DNA of 64,000 bases, taken from CBDCBA01 sp965214125. Lineage in GTDB: Bacteria > Planctomycetota > Phycisphaerae > Tepidisphaerales > Tepidisphaeraceae. The translations under genes were made by a program, and so were the position numbers. The notes beneath the pieces were generated by a model. The model had not been told where the DNA came from and ran no database searches. It saw nothing but the letters and a program-made list of their open reading frames with translations. Of this stretch, positions 43,985 through 52,935 are shown piece after piece; within the stretch, counting starts at the first letter, position 1, and each line of letters opens with the position of its first letter. Location of the stretch: the NCBI GenBank assembly GCA_965214125.1, contig CBDCBA010000020.1, positions 1 to 64,000 on the forward strand. The letters are read 5' to 3'.

Positions 43985-45604
43985 GTGGTTGCAGCCCACC
44001 ATCCGGACTTCACGACGCCTGTTCCTTTGGACGACGCGCTCCTCTCCATCCGCGGACTCGGCAAGACGTTCCCTGGCGTGCGCGCGCTGCACGAGGTGGA
44101 CTTCACCCTGCGCCGCGGCGAGATCCACGCCCTCATGGGCGAGAACGGCGCCGGCAAGAGCACGCTCATCAAGGTGCTCACCGGCGTCTACGGCCGCGAC
44201 GCGGGCACCGCCCTGCTGGATGGACAGCCGATCCACCCGCGCTCGCCGAACGAAGCGCAGGCGCTCGGCATCAGCACGGTCTACCAGGAGGTCAACCTCG
44301 TCGGGTACCTGAGCGTCGCGGAGAACATGTACCTCGGCCGCGAGCCGATGCGCGGGGGGCGGTTCGGCAAGGTGCGGTGGTCGGTTGCCAAGCGCGGGGC
44401 GCGGGCGGCGCTGAAGCGGCTGGACGTCAACATCGACGTCGCCCGACCTGTCGGCAGCTACCCGATTGCGATTCAGCAACTCGTCGCCATCGCCCGCGCG
44501 GCCGACGTGGACGCGAAGGTGCTGATCCTCGACGAGCCGACGAGCAGCCTGAGCGGGGGCGAAATCGAACGCCTCTTCACCGTCATGCGCCGCCTCCGCG
44601 ACGACGGGCTGGGCCTCGTCTTCGTCACGCATTTTCTCGATCAGGTGTACGCCGTTTGCGACCGCATCACCGTGCTGCGCAACGGCGGGCTCGTGGGCGA
44701 GTACCCGGCCGCCGACCTGTCACGCCTGGAGCTCGTGGCGAAGATGATCGGCAAGGATCTGGACGCGGTGCGGGAGCTTTCGGCCCGGCACGGCGCCGCG
44801 GAAACCAATGTCTCGCAGGGGGTGTTGCTCGAAGCGAAGGGCCTGTCGCGCGGGCGGGCGGTGGCGGGCGTGGACTTGACCGTGCGCGCGGGCGAGGTCG
44901 TCGGCCTGGCCGGCCTGCTCGGATCGGGGCGCACCGAGACCGCCAAGCTCCTCTTCGGCATCGATCGACGCGACGCCGGCACCATTGCCATCAAGGGCGC
45001 CGCGCCCTCGACCACGGCGCCCGCGTCGCCGCGCGAGGCGATGCGGCTCGGGCTGGCGTTCGCGCCCGAGGAGCGCAAGACCGAGGCGATCTTGCCGGAC
45101 CTGTCGGTAAGGCAGAACATCGTCCTCTCGCTTCAGGCGCGGCGCGGCTGGCTGCGGAAACTCTCTCGCCGCCGGCAAGGGGCCTTGGCCAGCGAGTACA
45201 TCGCGGCCATGAACATTCGCACGCCCGACGCGGAGAAGCCGATCGGCCAACTCTCGGGCGGCAACCAGCAGAAGGCGATTCTCGCGCGGTGGCTCGCGAG
45301 CGAGCCGAAGGTCTTTATCGTCGACGAGCCCACCCGCGGCATCGACGTGGGGGCCAAGGCGGAGATCGAAAAGCTCGTGGCCCGCCTGACCGCCGAGGGC
45401 ATGGGCGTGGTCTTCATCAGCAGCGAGATCGACGAAACCGTGCGCAACTGCCACCGCGTCGTCGTGCTGCGCGACGGCCACCCCGTGGCCGAGCTCGCCG
45501 GCACCGCGATCGACGCCGACGCCATCATGCAGGCCATCGCCGGCGACCCCACCACTCCCACCACCTCCACCACTCCCACCACCACCCCAGCCCCCACGCC
45601 GTGA
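43985..45604 (+). CDS. Sugar ABC importer ATPase with two nucleotide-binding domains (YtfR-like), 539 aa
   Basis: Powers furanose import. The first domain has Walker A GENGAGKST (residues 52-60) and a signature-like region (PIAIQQLVAIARA) with LILDEPTSSLS. The second has the degenerate Walker A GLLGSGRTETAK normal for this class, a proper signature LSGGNQQKAIL and VFIVDEPTRGIDVG. The C-terminus carries an unusual Thr/Pro run (TTPTTSTTPTTTPAPTP), encoded by a CCACCACTCC-like simple repeat. The start is GTG at 43985. It overlaps the next permease (GTGA). Confidence 0.9.
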   Translation: MVAAHHPDFTTPVPLDDALLSIRGLGKTFPGVRALHEVDFTLRRGEIHALMGENGAGKSTLIKVLTGVYGRDAGTALLDGQPIHPRSPNEAQALGISTVYQEVNLVGYLSVAENMYLGREPMRGGRFGKVRWSVAKRGARAALKRLDVNIDVARPVGSYPIAIQQLVAIARAADVDAKVLILDEPTSSLSGGEIERLFTVMRRLRDDGLGLVFVTHFLDQVYAVCDRITVLRNGGLVGEYPAADLSRLELVAKMIGKDLDAVRELSARHGAAETNVSQGVLLEAKGLSRGRAVAGVDLTVRAGEVVGLAGLLGSGRTETAKLLFGIDRRDAGTIAIKGAAPSTTAPASPREAMRLGLAFAPEERKTEAILPDLSVRQNIVLSLQARRGWLRKLSRRRQGALASEYIAAMNIRTPDAEKPIGQLSGGNQQKAILARWLASEPKVFIVDEPTRGIDVGAKAEIEKLVARLTAEGMGVVFISSEIDETVRNCHRVVVLRDGHPVAELAGTAIDADAIMQAIAGDPTTPTTSTTPTTTPAPTP

Positions 45605-46626
45605 CGTCCGCGTCGTCCCAACCGTTGCGCACGCGGTCGCCGTTGCTGCCGGGAGGGGCGGCGGCGCTGCTGTGGCCGGCCCTGGCGCTGGCGGCGTTGC
45701 TGCTCTTCAACGCCGTTTCCACCGACGGCTTCTTCGACCTGACCTGGCGCGACGGCAAGGTCTACGGCTCGGCGATCGATGTGCTCGACAATGCCGGGCC
45801 CGTCGCCCTGGTGGCGATCGGTATGACGCTCGTGATCGCGACCGGCGGGATCGATTTGAGCGTCGGGGCGGTGCTCGCCATCGCGGGCGCGGTCGCGGCC
45901 GTCCTGCTGCGGGATGGATGGTCCGTCGCGATCGCCGTGCCGGCGGCGCTGGGGGCGGGCGTGGCGTGCGGGCTGCTGAGCGGCCTGCTCGTGGCCGGCG
46001 TCCGCGTGCAGCCGATCATCGCGACGCTCATCGTGATGGTCGCCGGCCGCGGCGTGGCGCAGATGGTCGGCCAGAAAATCCCCGTCGACGCGCAACAGCA
46101 GGCGGCGTTCCACTTCCTCGGCGCCGGCCACCTCGGCCCGCTGCCGTTTACAATCGCGCTTGTCGCAGTCGCTTACCTCCTCGCAATCGCCGCGGTTCGG
46201 CTGACGGCCGCGGGGCTCTTTTTCGAGAGCGTCGGCAACAACCCTCTTGCCAGCCGCTACGCGGGCGTGCAGGTGCGGTGGGTGCTGATCGTCGCGTACG
46301 CCGTCAGCGGGCTGACCGCTGCCCTGGCAGGCCTCGTCGTGACGGCGGACTTGCGCGAGGCCGACTCGCTCAACGCGGGCCTCTACCTGGAGCTCGACGC
46401 GATCTTGGCCGTTGTCGTCGGCGGGACGGCCCTCACCGGCGGGCGGTTCACGCTGCTGGGCTCGCTGCTGGGAGCCGTGCTGATCCAGACGCTCGACACC
46501 ACCATCCTCGCCCGCGACATCCAGAAGGAGTACGCCTTGGTGGTCAAGGCCCTCGTCGTGCTGGGCGTCTGCCTGTTGCAGTCGCCGGACTTTCGCCGCC
46601 GCCTTCGCCTGCGGAGGGCGAGATGA
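45601..46626 (+). CDS. Furanose ABC permease (YtfT-like), 341 aa
   Basis: Polytopic permease of the ribose/galactofuranose (CUT2) class. Typical stretches: ALVAIGMTLVIATGGIDLSVGAVLAIAGA and the C-terminal loop DAILAVVVGGTALTGGRFTLLGSLLGAVLIQTL. The start is a GTG that overlaps the ATPase stop by four bases, and the stop overlaps the next permease (ATGA). Pairs with the YjfF-like permease. Confidence 0.9.
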   Translation: MTSASSQPLRTRSPLLPGGAAALLWPALALAALLLFNAVSTDGFFDLTWRDGKVYGSAIDVLDNAGPVALVAIGMTLVIATGGIDLSVGAVLAIAGAVAAVLLRDGWSVAIAVPAALGAGVACGLLSGLLVAGVRVQPIIATLIVMVAGRGVAQMVGQKIPVDAQQQAAFHFLGAGHLGPLPFTIALVAVAYLLAIAAVRLTAAGLFFESVGNNPLASRYAGVQVRWVLIVAYAVSGLTAALAGLVVTADLREADSLNAGLYLELDAILAVVVGGTALTGGRFTLLGSLLGAVLIQTLDTTILARDIQKEYALVVKALVVLGVCLLQSPDFRRRLRLRRAR

Positions 46627-47618
46627 GCAACGAGACGCTTCCCCCGCCCGAGCCGCGCCCGTGGCACCGCGGGCTGCTCGACGCGCAGTTCGTGCCGATC
46701 CTCGCGACGCTCGGCGTGTTCGTCGCCCTCTACGCCGCGGCGGCGCTGCGCTACGACAACTTCCTGTCGACGCGCGTGCTGCTGAACCTGCTGCAAGACA
46801 ACGCCATGCTCGGCCTGGTGGCGGTGGGGATGACCTTCGTCATCCTCTCGGGCGGCATCGACCTCTCCGTCGGCGCGATGATCGGCCTCGTCACGATCGT
46901 GCTGGCGGTCCTCATCCAGCGCAGCGGTTTGCACCCGCTGCTGGCGATCCCGATCGTGCTCGTCGGCGGCACGCTCTTCGGGCTCGGGCAGGGCCTGCTC
47001 GTGCAGCAGTTCGCGCTGCCACCGTTCCTGGTCACGCTCGCGGGGCTGTTCCTGTTGCGCGGGGCGGCGTTGCTGGTCTCGCGCGAGTCGATCGGCATCG
47101 ACCATCCGCTGTACGACGCGATCGGCGACTTCAGCTTCGACATCTTCCCGGTCCCGTCGATCCTGTTCCTGATCGTGCTGGCGGGCGGCATGTGGATTGC
47201 CCACCAGACCCGCTTCGGTCGCGCCGTCTACGCGATCGGCGGCAACGAGCAGAGCGCGATGTTCCTGGGCGTGCCGGTGGGACGCACCAAGGTTAGCGTC
47301 TATGGCGTGAGCGGCTTCTGCGCGGCCCTCGGCGGCGTGGTGAGCACCTTCTACACGCCCAGCGGGCTCGCATCGCGCGGGGAGATGCTGGAGCTCGACG
47401 CCATCGCCGCCGTCGTGATCGGCGGCACGCTCTTGACCGGCGGCAGCGGCTACCTGGCGGGCACGCTCGTGGGCGTCCTGATCCTGGGCGTCATCCAGAC
47501 GATCCTCAGCTTCGAAGGGTCGCTCGACTCCTACACCCAGCGCATCGTCATCGGCGGGCTGCTGCTGGCGTTCATCCTGCTCCAAGCCGCAGTTCAACGC
47601 ACGGCAAAGCGGGCGTGA
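46623..47618 (+). CDS. Furanose ABC permease (YjfF-like), 331 aa
   Basis: Second channel subunit of the importer: NAMLGLVAVGMTFVILSGGIDLSVGAMIGL, VTLAGLFLLRGAALLVSRESIGID, GRAVYAIGGNEQSAMFLGVPVGRTKVSVY, and AAVVIGGTLLTGGSGYLAGTLVGV. This matches E. coli YjfF well. The full order GH76-ytfQ-ytfR-ytfT-yjfF is on one transcript with overlapping genes. Confidence 0.9.
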   Translation: MSNETLPPPEPRPWHRGLLDAQFVPILATLGVFVALYAAAALRYDNFLSTRVLLNLLQDNAMLGLVAVGMTFVILSGGIDLSVGAMIGLVTIVLAVLIQRSGLHPLLAIPIVLVGGTLFGLGQGLLVQQFALPPFLVTLAGLFLLRGAALLVSRESIGIDHPLYDAIGDFSFDIFPVPSILFLIVLAGGMWIAHQTRFGRAVYAIGGNEQSAMFLGVPVGRTKVSVYGVSGFCAALGGVVSTFYTPSGLASRGEMLELDAIAAVVIGGTLLTGGSGYLAGTLVGVLILGVIQTILSFEGSLDSYTQRIVIGGLLLAFILLQAAVQRTAKRA

Positions 47619-47719
47619 CCACCAAGTCAACATCGGCCAGAATCAGGTTAGACATCTGGCGAGAAATGGTTAATCTAATGAGCGTTCGGAGATTCGCTGC
47701 TCACCCTGTTCGGAGACCC

Positions 47720-47887
47720 ATGCGAACCACTGGCGCAACCGTCCTCCGCCGCCTCGGCCTCTTGGCCTGCGGCCTCGTCGCGTTCGGGTCGATCGTCGCT
47801 TCGGGATGCAACGACGATAAGGATGAGGCCCCGTCCCCCGATCCGAACACGCCGCCGCCCTACGCCCAGGGCGACAGCGCTTCCTGA
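47720..47887 (+). CDS. Small proline-rich lipoprotein, 55 aa
   Basis: Signal peptide (LGLLACGLVAFGSIVASGC; lipobox ASGC) and a short low-complexity mature part, DDKDEAPSPDPNTPPPYAQGD. It is similar in plan to the 60-aa protein at 33053, including PPPYA. Ribosome site CGGAGACCC precedes the ATG. It lies about 100 bp after yjfF and just before a terminator. Function unknown. Confidence 0.6.
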   Translation: MRTTGATVLRRLGLLACGLVAFGSIVASGCNDDKDEAPSPDPNTPPPYAQGDSAS

Positions 47888-47959
47888 CGGAACGCCGTTG
47901 TGCCCATCACCGCTTCGCGCGTTGACCTCGCAACGGTTCCCAGCCTGCACCTCCTCTGC

Positions 47960-48000
47960 GGCGGGAGTCACCCGACCGGTGGCTCCCGCCTTGCAGTTTT
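47960..48000 (+). terminator. Terminator after the ytf-like operon
   Basis: Perfect 8-bp stem (47960-47967 with 47983-47990; arm GGCGGGAG), 15-nt loop, and a T-rich end (TTGCAGTTTT). It resembles the hairpin at 33299 in form and position after a small lipoprotein gene. Confidence 0.75.
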
Positions 48001-48019
48001 GCCTTCACCCTCGCCCACG

Positions 48020-48712
48020 ATGCACCCGATCCAAACCCTCGCGGCACTGGCTGCCGCCACCATCGCCATTGCCGCGCCCACGTTCGCGCAGTCGGACCGC
48101 CCCGAACCCGCGCCAACATCGCAGCCGGCGGACGCGGCGACGATGATCCACATCAACGTCGACCGCGCGCCCTCGATGGCGGCGTACGGCGAGCGCGTGC
48201 AGGCGCTCGCGGAGCAGTGGTTCCCGAAGATCGAGGCAATGCTGCCGGGCGACGGATATGAGTCGCCGGAGTCCGTGACGATTCACTTCATCGACGACAT
48301 GGACGGCGTCGCCTACGCCTCCGGCGGCGAGGTGTACTGCGCCGCCACCTGGTTCCGCGAGCGGCCCGAAGACATCGGCGCGATTGTCCACGAGCTCGCG
48401 CACGTCGTGCAGAAGTACCCGGCGGGCGCCCCCGGCTGGCTGGTCGAAGGGATCGCCGACTGGGTCCGGTTCTACCACTTCGAGCCGCCGGAGGCCCGGC
48501 CGCAATCGGACCCGAACCGTGCTCGCTACGACGCGGCCTACCGCACGTCGGCGCAGTTCCTGGAGTGGGCCCGCTCGACCTACGAGCCGGACCTCGTTGT
48601 CAAGCTCAACGCCGCCTGCCGCGCCGGCGAGTACAGCGAGCAGCTTTGGATCGATTTCACCGGCAAGCCCGTCGAAACGCTCGGCGATGAATGGAAGCGC
48701 AGCCTGCGCTAA
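48020..48712 (+). CDS. BSP-family metallopeptidase-like secreted protein, 230 aa
   Basis: Secreted protein with a signal peptide (AALAAATIAIAAPTFAQ) and the zinc-peptidase motif HELAH (residues 124-128), with WLVEGIADWVR (E143) downstream. Together with the EVYCAATWF segment and the spacing, this matches the plant basic secretory protein family (PF04450). Such proteins occur in some bacteria near carbohydrate or wall-degrading genes. Full length. It stands alone after a terminator, convergent with the GH2 gene. Confidence 0.8.
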   Translation: MHPIQTLAALAAATIAIAAPTFAQSDRPEPAPTSQPADAATMIHINVDRAPSMAAYGERVQALAEQWFPKIEAMLPGDGYESPESVTIHFIDDMDGVAYASGGEVYCAATWFRERPEDIGAIVHELAHVVQKYPAGAPGWLVEGIADWVRFYHFEPPEARPQSDPNRARYDAAYRTSAQFLEWARSTYEPDLVVKLNAACRAGEYSEQLWIDFTGKPVETLGDEWKRSLR

Positions 48713-48744
48713 CGCCTGTCGCCTTCCTCTGTAGCGTCTTTAGG

Positions 48745-48816
48745 GTAGCCGCGGAGCTTGCTCCGCGCTTCGGGCGCCGCACGGCATGCGAAGCGCGGAG
48801 CAAGCTCCGCGGCTAC
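48745..48816. repeat. Palindromic repeat, copy 1
   Basis: Two perfect 26-nt arms (48745-48770 and 48791-48816), pairing a further 2 bp inward. Each arm holds its own small hairpin core CGCGGAGCTTGCTCCGCG. The same element recurs at 60507-60577. It lies between the convergent BSP and GH2 genes. Confidence 0.9.
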
Positions 48817-48870
48817 CACCGCCACACGCGAAGGCGACGGGCGCTAACGCCGCCGCACGGCGGGCTCGGG

Positions 48871-51159
48871 TTACTCATCGCGGTTGGGCCGGCGAACGAG
48901 GAGGCCGACGTCGATTTGCTGGTCGCCGCCGGTCTCTTCGCAGACAACCGCAAGCACGTTGATTCCGCCGAGTTCGATTGCGGCGCGCGCCTCCGGGCGG
49001 ATGGACCGAGCCTCGTAAGTGTGCCGGGCACCGGGCTCGTCGACCGCGAGTACGCCGTTGATGTAGACCTTCATCGCGTCGTCGTGAGTGCTGGTGACGA
49101 CGAGGTGGTCCAGGTCCTGCTCGTACAGGCCGTACAGGTTGAACTCACGGCGGAGCCAGATGTGGTCGCCGGTCCACTCGGTTCGGACGGGAAGGTGCCG
49201 CTTGGCGCCCTCGTCGCCGAACGGCGCCAGTCCGCTTTGCCAGTCGGCGTCGTCGAAGTCGCGCGTGGTCCAGTTGTCTGCGGGCTTGTCGAACGTGTAC
49301 TTCCACGTTTGGCCGCGCTCCTGACTGGTCGCGACGGCGTCGGTGTAATAGGGGCCGGACCACTGGAAGTTCGTGGCCTTGGCGATCCACGCCGGGTCGA
49401 CCTTAAGCTGGCGGTCGTACGTCAGCAGGCCGTTGATCTCGATCTCGACGTCGGTGATCTGCGTGTAGACGGCCGCGCCGAGGGCGTGCTCCTCCTTGAA
49501 ACTGCGAATGATTTCGCCGTATTCGGCGTAGCGATCCTCGAGCGACTCGCCGTCGGCGACGGTCGTGTAGCCCCAGGCGCCAGCCTGCCACGGGTTATTG
49601 TCGCCGAACGGCAACCCGATGCCGCCGTATTCGCCCAGCACGAAGACGCGCGAGCCATCGTGCTCGAACAGTCGCGGCGCCGGATACGGGTGCTCGTCGT
49701 GAACGTCGCCGCCGGCGTGATCCACACGTCCGCCGCTGCCGGCGTTGACGAGGCGCGTCGGGTCGAGTTCGCGCACGAGCTCCGCAAGCGCCTCGGTCCG
49801 GTGCTCGCCCTGGTTTTCGTTGAAAATCACCCACATCGCGATGCTCGGGTGGTTTTCGAGGTGGTCAATCATCGCCCGCAGCTCGGTTTCGAACGCTTCG
49901 GCGTCGATCTCCGGCACGCCGCCGGGCACCTTGTTGGCGTCGTAGGAATTGATCGAGGGCATGTCCTGCCAGACGAGCACGCCGAGCTGGTCGGCGTGGA
50001 AGTACCAGCGCGCGGGCTCGACCTTGATGTGCTTGCGGGTCATGTTGAACCCGAGCTGCTTCGTGACCTCTAGGTCGTAGCGAAGGGCGGCGTCGGTCGG
50101 GGCGGTGTACCCGGCGTCGGGCCAGAACCCCTGGTCGAGCGGGCCGAACATGAACAGCGGCTCGCCGTTGAGCGTCAGTCGCTTCACGCCCTCGACCTCG
50201 GCCACGCCGACGCTGCGCATGCCGAAGTAGCTGCCCACCTCGTCCACCACATTTCTGTTCGCGTCGATCAGCGCGATATCCAGGTCGTACAGGTGCGGGT
50301 TGTCCGGCGACCACAGGGTTGCATCGGGAAGATCGAGAACGACCGCTTTCCCGGCCGAGCCCGCGCCCTCGGCGATGGTTGCGTCGCCGTCCCTGACGGT
50401 CACGCGGACGGTCCGGTTGGCCGCGTCGCCAAGGGTGTCGACGCGGACGCGAACTTGGCCGGCCTCGACGTCGGGCACGATCGTCAGGTCGTCGATTCCG
50501 CCCGCGGCCACGGGCTCGAGCCAAACGGTCTGCCAGATTCCGCTCGTGGGCGTGTACATGATCCCGCCGGGATCCAGCGTCTGCTTGCCCCGCGGCGTGC
50601 CCTCGGCCCAAGTCGGATCCGTCACCTTCACCACGAGCGCCTGCTCGCCCGCGCCGTCGAGGGCATCGGTGATGTCGAGGTGGAACGGGTCGTACCCGCC
50701 CTGATGTGTACCGACGCGCTGGCCGTTGACGAAGACGTCCGCGCGGTAATCGACCGCGCCGAAGTGCAGCATGATGCGGCGATTGCCCCAATCCGCGGGC
50801 ACGGTGAAGGTGCGCTCGTACCACAACACCTCGTCCGGCAGGAACACGCGCTTCACGCCACTGAGCGACGACTCGATCGCGAACGGCACGAGGATGCGGC
50901 CGTCGTGCTGGTCGGGCTGGTCGGCCCCGACTTTGGTGACGGCGTAGTGCCACAGGCCGTTGAGGTTTAGCCAGTCGTCTCGGGTGAGCTGTGGTCGGGG
51001 GTACTCGGGCAGCGGCGCCGCCGGGTCGATCTCGGCCGCCCAGCGCGTGAGCATCGGCGGGTCCGCCGGCGCCCACTCGACCGCCGCCTGAGCGGAGAGC
51101 GACGCGGACGACGCGAGGATCGTGCTTACGATGAGCGGGGCAGCGTGCGGGATAGCCAT
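48871..51159 (-). CDS. Secreted GH2-family glycosidase, 762 aa
   Basis: Signal peptide (IVSTILASSASLSAQA). The first domain is a jelly-roll sugar-binding fold (DDWLNLNGLWHYAV ... WYERTFTVPADWG). Next comes an immunoglobulin-like domain, then a TIM barrel with acid/base Glu E448 in VIFNENQG and probable nucleophile E510 in FVLGEYGGIG. A C-terminal beta-sandwich repeats an FVPAD-like pattern (WTTRDFDDADW ... IWLRREF). This is a beta-galactosidase, mannosidase or glucuronidase family; activity cannot be fixed from motifs. Start ATG at 51159; the region up to the next gene (51160-51315) holds nothing recognisable. Confidence 0.9.
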   Translation of the reverse strand: MAIPHAAPLIVSTILASSASLSAQAAVEWAPADPPMLTRWAAEIDPAAPLPEYPRPQLTRDDWLNLNGLWHYAVTKVGADQPDQHDGRILVPFAIESSLSGVKRVFLPDEVLWYERTFTVPADWGNRRIMLHFGAVDYRADVFVNGQRVGTHQGGYDPFHLDITDALDGAGEQALVVKVTDPTWAEGTPRGKQTLDPGGIMYTPTSGIWQTVWLEPVAAGGIDDLTIVPDVEAGQVRVRVDTLGDAANRTVRVTVRDGDATIAEGAGSAGKAVVLDLPDATLWSPDNPHLYDLDIALIDANRNVVDEVGSYFGMRSVGVAEVEGVKRLTLNGEPLFMFGPLDQGFWPDAGYTAPTDAALRYDLEVTKQLGFNMTRKHIKVEPARWYFHADQLGVLVWQDMPSINSYDANKVPGGVPEIDAEAFETELRAMIDHLENHPSIAMWVIFNENQGEHRTEALAELVRELDPTRLVNAGSGGRVDHAGGDVHDEHPYPAPRLFEHDGSRVFVLGEYGGIGLPFGDNNPWQAGAWGYTTVADGESLEDRYAEYGEIIRSFKEEHALGAAVYTQITDVEIEINGLLTYDRQLKVDPAWIAKATNFQWSGPYYTDAVATSQERGQTWKYTFDKPADNWTTRDFDDADWQSGLAPFGDEGAKRHLPVRTEWTGDHIWLRREFNLYGLYEQDLDHLVVTSTHDDAMKVYINGVLAVDEPGARHTYEARSIRPEARAAIELGGINVLAVVCEETGGDQQIDVGLLVRRPNRDE

Positions 51160-51315
51160 GGCGGGAATCGAGAGGTTGCCTCAGGGTCGAACGGCAGAGT
51201 TGCACAGACAACTTGCGCCGCCGAGCCTACCCGCTCACCGCCAAAGATGCCAAGGCTTTTCGCCCTCGCCCTGGCCAAGCGGCGGCAACGAAACCTGCGG
51301 CTCCACGTCCGCCGG

Positions 51316-51819
51316 CTACTCGTACCGCACGCCGTTGTGCTCGACCCAGCCGTGCTCGTGGCTGCCGCGTTCGGTGCGGTGCGTCCAGTGAAGCGTGCCG
51401 CCCTTGGCAGTCCACTCGTACTCGCCGCGCAGGCGGATCAAATCGCCCTCGCTCAGCGGCACCCGAGGGGCGATGTCGATGTTGTGGGCGACGAGCACCG
51501 TTACGTCGCCGGGCACCTCAATGAGAAACTTCTGGTGCTGATGCCCCTCCGTGTCGTCGGGCAGCACCTTTACCACGCGGCCGGCCGTCGTGAGAACGAC
51601 GTCGCTTTTGGCCGCCTCATATAGCGCGAGGACGCCGCCCTCCTTGCTCGCGCTGCCCTCGGTCTCGGGCAGGGACGCATCATCGACGGCGACGGGCGTG
51701 CCGCTCTCGCTGGCAGGCTCCCACAGGCCCAGCCGGCCGCCAAGCCACATGGCACCCACCGCCAGCAACGCCAGGATGGTGAACGCGAACTTGGGCGGCC
51801 TCCGCTTGCTCATCGCCAC
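51316..51819 (-). CDS. DUF3465-like membrane-anchored protein, 167 aa
   Basis: N-terminal membrane anchor (FAFTILALLAVGAMWLGG) and a C-terminal periplasmic domain. The block HQKFLIEVPGDVTVLVAHNIDIAPRVPL, then LHWTHRTE ... GWVEHNGVRYE, fits the DUF3465 family, whose function is not known. A linker rich in Ser, Thr and Glu lies between. It starts 3 bp past the GH130 stop, so the two are one unit with msrA upstream. Confidence 0.75.
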   Translation of the reverse strand: MAMSKRRPPKFAFTILALLAVGAMWLGGRLGLWEPASESGTPVAVDDASLPETEGSASKEGGVLALYEAAKSDVVLTTAGRVVKVLPDDTEGHQHQKFLIEVPGDVTVLVAHNIDIAPRVPLSEGDLIRLRGEYEWTAKGGTLHWTHRTERGSHEHGWVEHNGVRYE

Positions 51820-51822
51820 ACC

Positions 51823-52932
51823 TTACCGCACCGGGAACCGCCGCACGTGATCGAGCACGTCCGCCAACCTTGCCGTCGCGAGGGCGACGCAGGTGTCGCA
51901 ACAGCCGTAGTACAGGCGAAGTTCCTCGCCGCTTTGGATCAGGCCGGTCGGGAAGATGACGTTGGGGATGTACTGGCCGACCGTCTCGTAGTAGGCCGCG
52001 GGTTCCATCACGGGCTGCGGCGTGCGGGCGAGCACGATCGACGGATCGTCGCGGTCGAGCAACAGCAGGCCGACGCGGTAGCAGACCCGGTTCGGCCGCG
52101 GCCCCGTCGCGCCGGGCAACGCGGGGAAGATCTTGACCGTCTGCACCGCGTGATACGGCACGAGCCAGCCATGTTCGGTTTCAAGAGGCGGCGTCGAGCC
52201 GCCGATGCGGCTGTCCTCCCAGGCGAACGCCGGCCGCACGATCGGCCGGGGGTCGCTCCAGGCAATCAGGTCGTCGCTTTCGCTGAGGAAAATGCCCGTG
52301 CCGGTCTCATCGCTGTAAGCGCGTAAGCCGCCCGTCGCTTGGTCGAGCCGCTGCGGGCGGCGGAGCATCACGTACTTGTCGCGAATCTTCCGCGGAAAGA
52401 GGATGCAGTTGCGGTCGTCGCAATTGGGCGGGTTGACCCAGCCGAGCAGTCTCCACGCGCGCAGGTCATCGCTGACGGCAATCCCGCTGCGCGTCAGATT
52501 GTTGGCCGGATCGCCGTCGTAGCCAGGGGCTTGCTCGGCGGTCGGCTCGAAGCTTTCGGGCACGCCGACGCCGGTCGGGTGGCTGTTCCACGCGAAGGGG
52601 CGGTAGGCGAACGTCATCACGTAGCGCTCGTCCAGCCGGACGACCCGCGGGTCCTGCACGCTGCCAACCGCGCTGCCCGCCATCGCCGGCGTGAACACCG
52701 GCTCGGGCTCGGCGAGCGCGAAGTTCACGCCGTCGTCGCTGACCTGCAACCCGATTGCGTTCACGAACGGCCGCAACCCGCCGGCGGCGCGTTCGAGCAG
52801 GTACGTGCGGCCGTCGTCACCGACGATCGCACCCGGATTGAACGTGACGGCCAATCGCCAATCCGGCCCGCCCGGCCGCAGGATCGGGTTCGCCGGGTGC
52901 CGGTTAAAGAGCGAGGCCGCTGGCATGGCCAC
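51823..52932 (-). CDS. GH130-family glycoside phosphorylase, 369 aa
   Basis: Five-bladed beta-propeller enzyme. Opening NRHPANPILRPGG, the general acid region SVQDPRVVRLDERYVMTFAY, and RNCILFPRKIRDKYVMLRRPQ are typical of GH130. Most members phosphorolyse beta-1,4- or beta-1,2-mannosides; a few hydrolyse them. Cytosolic, with no signal peptide. It would pair logically with the sugar importers nearby. The start is 3 bp from the msrA stop. Confidence 0.85.
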   Translation of the reverse strand: MAMPAASLFNRHPANPILRPGGPDWRLAVTFNPGAIVGDDGRTYLLERAAGGLRPFVNAIGLQVSDDGVNFALAEPEPVFTPAMAGSAVGSVQDPRVVRLDERYVMTFAYRPFAWNSHPTGVGVPESFEPTAEQAPGYDGDPANNLTRSGIAVSDDLRAWRLLGWVNPPNCDDRNCILFPRKIRDKYVMLRRPQRLDQATGGLRAYSDETGTGIFLSESDDLIAWSDPRPIVRPAFAWEDSRIGGSTPPLETEHGWLVPYHAVQTVKIFPALPGATGPRPNRVCYRVGLLLLDRDDPSIVLARTPQPVMEPAAYYETVGQYIPNVIFPTGLIQSGEELRLYYGCCDTCVALATARLADVLDHVRRFPVR

Positions 52933-52935
52933 AGG

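Noticed and set aside
45540..45604. A CRISPR-like or minisatellite array
   Set aside because: The short CCACC repeat is in frame, has no regular spacers and encodes a Thr/Pro tail of the ABC ATPase.
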